The notes below the pieces were generated by a model. That model ran no database searches, had not been told where the DNA came from, and saw only the letters and a list, made by a program, of their open reading frames with translations. A stretch of 12,802 nt of DNA from Raineyella sp964402325. GTDB taxonomy: Bacteria; Actinomycetota; Actinomycetes; Propionibacteriales; Propionibacteriaceae. The DNA is taken from NCBI GenBank assembly GCA_964402325.1, contig CAYOBI010000074.1:1-12802 (forward strand), read 5' to 3'. Shown piece after piece: positions 6,779 through 12,802 of the stretch. Each line of letters starts with the position of its first letter. The stretch's first letter is position 1. The position numbers and the translations under genes were made by a program.

Positions 6779-7797
6779 CCGGCCCGCGGGCCCGCCGCCC
6801 CGCCGCCCCGGCGGTGTCGATGGCGGACGTGGCCCGCGTCGCCGGGGTCTCCTCCCAGACCGTGTCGCGGGTGGCCCGGGGCGAGGAGACGGTCCGCCCG
6901 GCGACCGCCGAGCGGGTCCGCGGCGCGATGCGCCAGCTCGGCTACCTGCCGAACCGGGCGGCCCGCGCCCTGCGGTACGGGTCGTTCGGGACGATCGGCG
7001 TGGTCGGCCACCAGCTGTCCCGGACCGGTGAGGCCCACATCACCGAGGCGGTGATCGAGGCGCTGCGCGACGAGGACTACGCAGTGATGCTGATCGACAC
7101 GCCGACGACCAGCGCCGAGGACCTGCTGGACGCCTTCACCAAGCTGGGACAGTCGGTCGACGGGATGGTCGTGCTGCGACTCGAGACGCCGAAGCCGTCC
7201 CGGGTGGAACTGCCGTCCCGGATGCCGATCGTGGTCGGCGACTTCCGCTACGCGGACAGCCACACCGCGGTCGGCACCGACCAGGCGGCCGGCGCCCGCC
7301 AGGCCGTCGACCACCTGCTCGGCCTCGGGCACCGGACCATTCATCACGTGGCCGGCCCGACCACCTCGGTGCAGGCGACCGCCCGCGAGGAGGCCTGGGT
7401 GCAGGCGCTCGGCGCGGCCGGCCGGGAGGTCCCGGCGGTGCTCCGCGGGGACTGGACCCCCCGGTCCGGCTACGCCGCAGGCCGGGTGCTGGCGGCCGAT
7501 CCATCCGTCACGTCCGTTTTCTGCGCCAACGACGAGATGGCCCAGGGAGTGCTGCGGGCCCTGCACGAGGCCGGGCGCCGGGTGCCGCAGGACGTGTCGG
7601 TGGTCGGCTTCGACGACCTGATGGCCGAGTGGCTGTGGCCACCGCTGACCACCGTCGCGCAGGACTTCACCGCGATCGGCCGGGAGCTGGTGTCCGCCCT
7701 GGTCGAACAGCTCGCCGAGCCCGAGCACGGCGCGACCAAGCGCGTCCTGGTGCCGACCCGGCTCGTCGTCCGGGCCAGCACCGGGCCGGCACGCTAG
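6775..7797 (+). CDS. LacI-family transcriptional regulator, probable galactose-operon repressor
   Basis: A 340-residue DNA-binding protein. The helix-turn-helix begins at MADVARVAGVSSQTVSRV (16-33) and the hinge helix is LPNRAARAL (58-66). A periplasmic-binding-like sugar domain follows, including CANDEMAQGVLRAL and VSVVGFDD, and supplies effector binding and dimerisation. Residues at the specificity positions of LacI (Tyr17, Gln18, Arg22) are Ser27, Gln28 and Arg32. It is encoded last in the gal operon. GGAGGG lies 6 bases before the ATG at 6775, which overlaps the galM stop; Met16 (6820) is a possible later start. It probably binds O1 and O2 in the divergent spacer and so represses its own operon and the symporter until a galactose-derived inducer is present. 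Target and inducer are inferred. Its TAG shares a CTAG with the stop of urtE on the other strand. Confidence 0.9.
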   Translation: MTGPRARRPAAPAVSMADVARVAGVSSQTVSRVARGEETVRPATAERVRGAMRQLGYLPNRAARALRYGSFGTIGVVGHQLSRTGEAHITEAVIEALRDEDYAVMLIDTPTTSAEDLLDAFTKLGQSVDGMVVLRLETPKPSRVELPSRMPIVVGDFRYADSHTAVGTDQAAGARQAVDHLLGLGHRTIHHVAGPTTSVQATAREEAWVQALGAAGREVPAVLRGDWTPRSGYAAGRVLAADPSVTSVFCANDEMAQGVLRALHEAGRRVPQDVSVVGFDDLMAEWLWPPLTTVAQDFTAIGRELVSALVEQLAEPEHGATKRVLVPTRLVVRASTGPAR

Positions 7798-8486
7798 AGC
7801 GCCATCGCGGCCCGGGCGCCGGTCAGTGCCTGGGCACCACCGGGGCCTGAGCTGGTGGTCCGCCCGGACTCCAGGACGGTGTACGTCGCGGCGTGCACCA
7901 GCCCGAAGCCGACCTGCTGCTCCACCAGCAGGACCCCGACGTGCAGCTCCGCGACGAGCGTCAGGATGGTGCGCTCGATCTCGGCGACCACGGACGGCTG
8001 GATGCCCTCGGTCGGCTCGTCCATCAGCAGGATCCGGGGGCCGCGCAGCAGCGCCCGGGCGATCGCGAGCTGCTGGCGCTGGCCGCCGGACAGCAGACCG
8101 GCGGGGCGGTCCAGCAGCTCGGTCAGCGCCGGGAACAGGTCGAGCACCCCGTCGAGCCGGGACCGGTCTCCTCCCGGGGCCTCCATCACCACCCGGAGGT
8201 TCTCCCGGGTGGTGAGTTCACCGAACGACTGCTGGCCCTGCGGGACGTAGCCCAGTCCGCGGGCCGCGCGCCGGTGCGTCTTCAGCCCGGTGATGTCCTC
8301 CCCGTCCAACAGGATGCGGCCCCGGGCCGGGGTCAGCAGACCCATCCCGGCCCGCAGCAGGGTGGACTTGCCCGCCCCGTTGTGCCCCAGCAGCGTGGTG
8401 ATCACCCCGCTGTCGGCGCGCAACGTCACGTCGTGCACGACGACCGTGCGCCCGTAGCCGACCGACACGTCCTGGAACTCAAGCAT
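7794..8486 (-). CDS. urtE: urea ABC transporter ATP-binding protein UrtE
   Basis: A 230-residue ATPase of the branched-chain amino acid/urea (LivF-like) type, one of two ATPase subunits that drive urea import from the inner face of the membrane. Walker A GHNGAGKST is at 34-42, the Q-loop Gln is near 83, the signature LSGGQRQQ is at 132-139, and Walker B with its Glu is ILLMDEP at 152-158. It is followed by TEGIQPSV, which is characteristic of UrtE. A VEQ replaces the usual switch His, as is normal in LivF-like ATPases. The ATG at 8486 follows AGGAGG by 6 bases and overlaps urtD by 8 bases; a 32-residue Arg/Ser-rich upstream extension lies entirely within urtD and is rejected. It is the last gene of the urt operon and ends tail-to-tail with the LacI gene. 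Confidence 0.93.
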   Translation of the reverse strand: MLEFQDVSVGYGRTVVVHDVTLRADSGVITTLLGHNGAGKSTLLRAGMGLLTPARGRILLDGEDITGLKTHRRAARGLGYVPQGQQSFGELTTRENLRVVMEAPGGDRSRLDGVLDLFPALTELLDRPAGLLSGGQRQQLAIARALLRGPRILLMDEPTEGIQPSVVAEIERTILTLVAELHVGVLLVEQQVGFGLVHAATYTVLESGRTTSSGPGGAQALTGARAAMAL

Positions 8487-9306
8487 GATCGGCCTCCTGG
8501 GCGGGGCGACCGAGATAGACCTCGACGACCTCGGGGTTGTTCTGGATCTCCTCCACCGAGCCCTCGGCGAGCACTCGACCACGGTGCAGCACCGTGACCG
8601 AGTCGGCGAAGCTGCGCATGAACTCCATGTCGTGCTCGACGACGATGACCGTACGTTTCTCGCCGATCTCCTTGAGCAGCGAGCCGGTCAGTTCACGCTC
8701 CTCGGCGTTCATCCCGGCGACCGGCTCGTCGAGCAGCAGCACCCGTGAGTCCTGGACCAGCAGCATGCCGATCTCCAGCCACTGCTTCTGACCGTGGGCG
8801 AGCACACCGGCCCGGACGTGGCGCAGGTTGGCGAGCCCGATGCCCTCCAGCACCCGGGCGACGTTGTCCGGCACCCCGCTCCGGGCGGCCAGCAGCTGCC
8901 AGGGGGACCGGCCGGAGCCCGCCGCCATGTCGAGGTTCTGCAGCACGGTGAGGTCCTCGATCACGCTGGCGGTCTGGAACGTACGTCCCACGCCGGCGCG
9001 GGCGATCCGGTGCACCCGGCGGCCGAGGAGCTCCGCGGTGCCGAACCGCACCGACCCGGTGGCCGGCACCAGCCCGGTGATCGCATCGACGACGGTGGTC
9101 TTGCCGGCACCGTTGGGGCCGATCAGGAAGCGGAGGTCACCGCTGACCACGGTCAGGTCGACGTGGTCGACGGCGACGAACCCACCGAAGGTGACGGTCA
9201 GGTCGCGGATCTCCAGGTAGTCCTGCCGGACCGAGGCGACCGGCACGGCGGAGGACAGCGACGCGACGTCGAGGTCGCGTCCCACCCGGTGGCTCTGGAC
9301 GCTCAT
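8479..9306 (-). CDS. urtD: urea ABC transporter ATP-binding protein UrtD
   Basis: A 275-residue LivG-like ATPase subunit of the urea importer. Walker A GPNGAGKTT is at 63-71, the Q-loop is at Gln111 (VGRTFQTASV), and the signature is LAHGQKQWLEIG at 169-180, a form typical of UrtD. Walker B LLLDEP is at 190-195 with VAGM after it, and the switch His is in VVEHDM at 221-226. About 30 residues precede the ATPase fold (YLEIRDLTV begins at 30); this Ser/Val-rich tail is longer than in most LivG proteins. The ATG at 9306 is nonetheless favoured because GAGGAGG lies 7 bases upstream and the ATG overlaps the urtC stop (ATGA). Product and partners are secure from the signature and the gene order. Confidence 0.93.
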   Translation of the reverse strand: MSVQSHRVGRDLDVASLSSAVPVASVRQDYLEIRDLTVTFGGFVAVDHVDLTVVSGDLRFLIGPNGAGKTTVVDAITGLVPATGSVRFGTAELLGRRVHRIARAGVGRTFQTASVIEDLTVLQNLDMAAGSGRSPWQLLAARSGVPDNVARVLEGIGLANLRHVRAGVLAHGQKQWLEIGMLLVQDSRVLLLDEPVAGMNAEERELTGSLLKEIGEKRTVIVVEHDMEFMRSFADSVTVLHRGRVLAEGSVEEIQNNPEVVEVYLGRPAQEADHA

Positions 9307-10457
9307 CGCACGGCCTCCTCGGACGCGACGGGATCGGCCGCCCCCTCGGGCGGGACCGGCGGTTCGGGCGGGACCGGCGGTTCGGGCGGCGTGGTGCGGC
9401 GGCGGGCGGCCAGTCCCCGGACCAGCGCCGGGACGCCGGCGAGCCCGTCGCTGAGGAAGCCGACCACCACGATGAACAGCAGACCCTGGAAGTAGGTCCA
9501 GGCCGCCGGGAAGGACTCCGACAACGCCGAGCCGGCCCAGGAGACGCCGATCGAGCCGAGCACCGGGCCGAGCAGGGTGGCGCGCCCACCGATCGCGACC
9601 CCGGCGAGGTAGCCGATCGAGGGCACCACGCCGACGTCGGCCGGGGAGATGATCCCGACGATGGGGACGAACAGGGCACCGCCGATGGCCGCGAACACGG
9701 CCGCGATCACGTACGCCGCCGTCTTCACCAGGGCCGGGTCGTAGCCGAGGAACTTCACCCGGTTCTCCTGGTCACGGACCGCGAGCAGGAGTTCACCGAA
9801 GCGGGAACGACGCAACTGCCAGGTGATCGCCACCATGACCAGCAGCACCACCGCCGCGATGAAGTAGAGCATCCGCTTGTTCAGCGGGTCGTGCAGGTCG
9901 TAGCCGAAGAACGCCCGGAACCCGTTGAGACCGTTGGTGCCGCCGGTGGTCTGCTGCTGACCGACCAGCAGGATGGCGAACGCGGCCGCCAGCGCCTGGG
10001 AGAGCACGGCGAAGTAGGCGCCGCGGACGGCCCGGCGGAAGATCGCGTAGCCGATCACTCCGGCGACCAGGGCGGGCACGACCACGATGGCCACCAGGGT
10101 GAGGGCCGGTGACCGGAACGGCTCCCACCAGCCCGGCACCTCCCCGGTGCCGTAGAGCCGCATGAAGTCCGGCACGCCGGAGGGCCCGGCGGAGGCGAGC
10201 TTCAGGTGCATCGCCATGATGTAGCCGCCGAGGCCGAAGAAGACGCCCTGGCCCATGGTCAGCATGCCGCCCCGGCCCCAGGCCAGACCGATGCCGACCC
10301 CGACCATCGCGACGGCCAGGTAGCGGCCCAGCAGGAACAGCCGGAAGTCGGAGAGCACCAGCGGGAGGACCACCAGCAGGGCCAGCGCCAGAACGCCGAT
10401 GGCGATCAGGCCCCGCCCGTCGGCCCCGGTGAGGGCGGCGCGCAGCCGGGCCCTCAT
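9303..10457 (-). CDS. urtC: urea ABC transporter permease UrtC
   Basis: A 384-residue LivM-like integral membrane subunit that forms the translocation channel with UrtB. The pattern of hydrophobic segments, GMLTMGQGVFFGLGGYIMAMH, the TGGTNGLNGF segment and SRFGELLLAVRDQENRVKFLGYD all fit UrtC; the last of these is the cytoplasmic loop that contacts the ATPases. The C-terminus is unusual: after RRRTT comes a PPEPPV repeat (357-371) and an acidic end, probably a disordered cytoplasmic tail. The ATG at 10457 overlaps the urtB stop (ATGA); AGGAGC lies 5 bases before it. The frame is open far upstream on this strand, but that part lies across urtB and is not real. Third gene of the operon. Confidence 0.93.
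   Translation of the reverse strand: MRARLRAALTGADGRGLIAIGVLALALLVVLPLVLSDFRLFLLGRYLAVAMVGVGIGLAWGRGGMLTMGQGVFFGLGGYIMAMHLKLASAGPSGVPDFMRLYGTGEVPGWWEPFRSPALTLVAIVVVPALVAGVIGYAIFRRAVRGAYFAVLSQALAAAFAILLVGQQQTTGGTNGLNGFRAFFGYDLHDPLNKRMLYFIAAVVLLVMVAITWQLRRSRFGELLLAVRDQENRVKFLGYDPALVKTAAYVIAAVFAAIGGALFVPIVGIISPADVGVVPSIGYLAGVAIGGRATLLGPVLGSIGVSWAGSALSESFPAAWTYFQGLLFIVVVGFLSDGLAGVPALVRGLAARRRTTPPEPPVPPEPPVPPEGAADPVASEEAVR
9348..9383. repeat. two 18-bp tandem repeats in the 3' end of urtC
   Basis: GGGCGGGACCGGCGGTTC occurs twice in a row (9348-9365 and 9366-9383), followed by the first bases of a third unit. Read on the minus strand it encodes the PPEPPV repeat at the end of UrtC. The unit length is a multiple of three, so copy-number change would keep the frame. 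Confidence 0.8.
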
Positions 10458-11338
10458 GCCAGGCTCCTGGTCCGTACGCTGACGATGCCCTGCGGGCGGA
10501 ACTGCAGGAAGACCACCACCGCCAGGAGCACCACGACCTTGGCGATCGAGGCACCGAGACTCGGTTCGATGAAGGCCTGCAGCAGGCCCAGGGCGACCGC
10601 CGCGACGACGGCCCCCTGGGTCCTGCCGATGCCGCCGACGACCACCACGAGGAAGGCGTCGACGATGTAGTTGGTGCCCAGGGTGGGACCGATCGAGCCG
10701 AGCAGGCTCACCGCGACCCCGGCGACACCGGCGATGCCGGAGCCGAGGAAGAAGGTGAGCTGGTCGGTGCGACTGCTGGAGATGCCGGACACCTCGGCCA
10801 GGGCCCGGTTCTGCACCACCGCGCGGATCCGGCGCCCGAGCGGCGTACGGGTCATCAGCAGGCTCAGCCCGACGACGCACAGCACCGCCAGGGCGATGAT
10901 GAACAGCCGCGTCTTGGGGAAGGCCATCCCGCCGACCAGGAGCGGGCCGCCCAACCACTGCGGGGCCCGGACGTCGACGTTCGGAGCACCGAACACGTCG
11001 CGGGCGACCTGCTGGAGAACGAGCGCCACCCCCCAGGTGACCAGCAGGGTGTCCAGCGGACGCCCCGACATCCGGGAGATCAGGGTGACCTCCAGCAGCC
11101 AGCCGAGCAGCCCGCCGACCAGGAAGGCGACCGGGATCGACACCAGCAGCGACCAGCCGGGGCTGGGCAGCAGGGCCTGCAGCACGAAGGCCGTGTACGC
11201 CCCGGCCATCATGAACTCACCGTGGGCCATGTTGATGACGCCCATCTGCCCGAAGGTGAGCGAGAGGCCGAGTGCGGCCAGCAGCAGCACGGCCCCCACG
11301 CTCAGGCCGGCGAACAGTTGCGTGGCGATCAGATCCAT
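10454..11338 (-). CDS. urtB: urea ABC transporter permease UrtB
   Basis: A 294-residue LivH-like membrane subunit, the partner of UrtC in the inner-membrane channel. Landmarks are the N-terminal LFAGLSVGAVLLLAALGLSL helix, FGQMGVINMAHGEFMMAGAY (a family hallmark), LLVTWGVALVLQQ, and TRTPLGRRIRAVVQNRALAEVSGI, which is the ATPase-contacting loop. The last third contains the GSIGPTLGTNYIVDAFLVVVVGG block. The ATG at 11338 follows GGGAGGTGA with suitable spacing. Its stop overlaps the urtC start (ATGA), and 28 bases separate it from the end of urtA. Length fits UrtB proteins without an N-terminal extension. No anomalies seen. Confidence 0.94.
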   Translation of the reverse strand: MDLIATQLFAGLSVGAVLLLAALGLSLTFGQMGVINMAHGEFMMAGAYTAFVLQALLPSPGWSLLVSIPVAFLVGGLLGWLLEVTLISRMSGRPLDTLLVTWGVALVLQQVARDVFGAPNVDVRAPQWLGGPLLVGGMAFPKTRLFIIALAVLCVVGLSLLMTRTPLGRRIRAVVQNRALAEVSGISSSRTDQLTFFLGSGIAGVAGVAVSLLGSIGPTLGTNYIVDAFLVVVVGGIGRTQGAVVAAVALGLLQAFIEPSLGASIAKVVVLLAVVVFLQFRPQGIVSVRTRSLA

Positions 11339-11366
11339 CGGGTCACCTCCCTGGCTCCCGTCGAGG

Positions 11367-12635
11367 TCAGGACAGGCCCTGGGCCCAGGTGTAGGACTTC
11401 AGGTACGGGTCGGGCTCGATGACCCCCTTGGACTCCCAGACGATGTCGATCAGCCCCTGGTCGTTGACCGAGCCGATCCGGGCCGTCTTGGTGACGTGGT
11501 GGTTGGACCCGTTGACCGTGACCTTGCCCTCGGGGGCGTCGAAGCTCACCCCGTCGGCGGCGTTCTGCACGGCGGTCACGTCGAACGAGCCGGCCTTCTC
11601 GACCATGCCCTTCCACAGGTAGAGCGACGTGTAGGCGGCCTCCATCGGGTCCGAGGTGACCCGGTCCTGGCCGTACGCGGCCTTGAAGGCCGACACGAAC
11701 GCCTTGTTCTCCGGGGTGTCGAGGGTCTGGTAGTAGTTCCAGGCGGTCAGCTGGCCCTTGATGTTGTCGGCGCCGATGCCCTTGGCCTCCTCCTCGGCGA
11801 TCGACACCGACATCACCGGCATCGACTGGGCGGTCAGGCCGGCGTTGCGGTACTCCTTGAAGAACGCCACGTTGGAGTCGCCGTTGAGGGTGTTGAAGAC
11901 GGCCTGGGCGCCGGACGCCTTCACCTTGCCGACGATGGTGGAGAAGTCGGTGTGGCCCAGCGGCGCGTAGTCCTCACCCTTGATCGTCATCCCGTACTGC
12001 TTGGCGTACGCGTTGATGATCTTGTTCGCGGTGCGCGGGAAGACGTAGTCCGAGCCGACCAGGTAGAGCGAGGTGATGCCCTTCTCGCGCAGGTAGTCGA
12101 GCGCCGGGATGATCTGCTGGTTGGTGGTGGCGCCGGTGTAGAAGATGTTCTTCGACGACTCCAGGCCCTCGTACTGCACCGGGTAGAAGAGCAGCGAGTT
12201 GTTCTGCTCGAAGACCGGCAGCATCGCCTTGCGGCTGGCCGAGGTCCAGCCGCCGAACACGGCCGCGGTGCAGTCGGAGGTGATCAGCTTCTGCGCCTTC
12301 TCGGCGAAGACGGTCGGCTCGGAGGCGCCGTCCTCGGTGACGATCTGCAGCTGCTTGCCCATCACGCCGCCCTTGGAGTTGATCTCCTTGGCTGCCATGT
12401 TGAGCGAGTCGTTGACGGTCTTCTCCGAGATGGCCATCGTGCCGGACAGCGAGTTCAGGAAGCCGATCTTGACCGTGCTGCCCGAGGTGTCGACGCAGGA
12501 CTTCGCGGCGGCGGTCGAGGCGGAGGCACCGGCCGCGTCAATCTTGGCTCCACCGCAGGCGGACAGGGCGAGGGCCATCGACGCACTCACCGCGACGGCG
12601 AGGTAGCGGCGAACGGGGCGGCGCAGGGAACTCAT
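11367..12635 (-). CDS. urtA: urea ABC transporter substrate-binding lipoprotein UrtA
   Basis: A 422-residue extracytoplasmic solute-binding protein of the urea/short-chain amide type. The signal peptide has an Arg-rich start (RRPVRR) and a hydrophobic core ending in the lipobox ALSAC, with Cys27 the likely lipid anchor. A short Ala/Ser linker follows. The mature part begins near VKIGFLNSLSGTMAISE (55-71) and carries FGGWTSASRKA (127-137) and FYPVQYEG (150-157), both typical of UrtA. The protein delivers urea to the UrtBC channel. The ATG at 12635 follows AAAGGAT by about 9 bases. It heads the urt operon, with the only sizeable spacer of the operon (28 bases, to urtB) after it. No urease genes are nearby, so urea is inferred from homology; related amides are possible ligands. 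Confidence 0.94.
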   Translation of the reverse strand: MSSLRRPVRRYLAVAVSASMALALSACGGAKIDAAGASASTAAAKSCVDTSGSTVKIGFLNSLSGTMAISEKTVNDSLNMAAKEINSKGGVMGKQLQIVTEDGASEPTVFAEKAQKLITSDCTAAVFGGWTSASRKAMLPVFEQNNSLLFYPVQYEGLESSKNIFYTGATTNQQIIPALDYLREKGITSLYLVGSDYVFPRTANKIINAYAKQYGMTIKGEDYAPLGHTDFSTIVGKVKASGAQAVFNTLNGDSNVAFFKEYRNAGLTAQSMPVMSVSIAEEEAKGIGADNIKGQLTAWNYYQTLDTPENKAFVSAFKAAYGQDRVTSDPMEAAYTSLYLWKGMVEKAGSFDVTAVQNAADGVSFDAPEGKVTVNGSNHHVTKTARIGSVNDQGLIDIVWESKGVIEPDPYLKSYTWAQGLS

Positions 12636-12802
12636 GGGTTCGCATCCTTTGGTTCGGGTCCCCTCACGTCGATGGAGGGTGATCCGAAATCTAGGAACGG
12701 CCTGTGTCGCCGGATCACCGCCAGCGTCTCCGTCCGGTTACGGAATGCGGGCCAGATCACCGTCCTGTTGCGCGGCCGGCCCGGACGGCGTGTCGGCTGG
12801 CC
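12636..12802 (-). promoter_or_regulatory. urtA upstream region with candidate promoter and regulator sites
   Basis: No gene is seen in these 167 bases. On the minus strand, GTAAC-n6-GAGAC (12741-12726) resembles an actinobacterial GlnR box (GTnAC-n6-GaAAC) with one mismatch. A second pair in the same phase, 22 bp downstream (GGTGA-n6-GACAC, 12719-12704), fits poorly. A weak -10-like TAGATT is at 12693-12688. Nitrogen control of urt operons is known in actinobacteria, so a GlnR-like input is plausible but unproven. Confidence 0.4.
12678..12762. repeat. three GGTGATC elements upstream of urtA
   Basis: GGTGATCC (12678-12685) and GGATCACC (12712-12719) form a perfect 8-bp inverted repeat with a 26-base spacer. 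GCCGGATCACCG (12709-12720) recurs with one change as GCCAGATCACCG (12751-12762), exactly 42 bp away, about four helical turns. Such phased copies suggest protein binding sites. Confidence 0.5.

Noticed and set aside
10458..10958. 167-codon N-terminal extension of urtC
   Set aside because: It lies entirely across urtB in another frame and lacks permease features; the ATGA overlap at 10454-10457 marks the true start.
1..12802. CRISPR arrays, tRNA or rRNA genes, insertion sequences, phage or defence genes
   Set aside because: None of their hallmarks (regular spaced repeats, cloverleaf arms, transposase motifs, terminal inverted repeats) was seen on reading both strands.

Overview
The window is high-GC DNA with strong G/C third-position bias, short intergenic gaps and actinobacterial-style operators and leaders. 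I read it as an actinobacterial chromosome segment, possibly Propionibacteriales, although nothing seen fixes the genus. No rRNA, tRNA, CRISPR, insertion sequence or phage gene was seen. Two metabolic modules fill most of it: a galactose-type sugar uptake and catabolism locus (about 0.98-7.8 kb) and a complete five-gene urea-type ABC transporter operon (about 7.8-12.6 kb).

Layout. Positions 1-981 hold two small two-helix membrane proteins on the + strand (16-321 and 588-881). They look like diverged tandem duplicates of unknown function. A very strong hairpin (917-964) closes this part. On the minus strand lie a sodium:solute symporter (1263-2972) and, immediately downstream, a small two-helix membrane protein (984-1253). 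Divergently, on the + strand, runs a tightly packed operon: galactokinase (3220-4431), a UDPGP-family UTP:hexose-1-phosphate uridylyltransferase (4428-5846), an aldose 1-epimerase (5843-6778) and a LacI-family regulator (6775-7797). Each of these four genes overlaps the next by an ATGA. The 247-base divergent spacer (2973-3219) carries two near-palindromic LacI-type operators 78 bp apart plus a half-site-like element.

How it fits together. The symporter imports a sugar (galactose is the best guess), the epimerase sets the anomer, GalK makes Gal-1-P, and the UDPGP-family enzyme probably converts Gal-1-P to UDP-Gal with UTP. There is no classical histidine-triad GalT and no GalE in the window. 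This suggests a pyrophosphorylase-type variant of the Leloir pathway. The LacI protein, last in the operon, probably controls both divergent units through the operators.

On the minus strand urtA-urtB-urtC-urtD-urtE read toward the gal operon. The last gene of each operon ends on the same CTAG, so the two stop codons overlap with no terminator between them. Upstream of urtA (12636-12802) are repeated GGTGATC elements and a GlnR-box-like sequence, consistent with nitrogen control but unproven. No urease genes are in the window.
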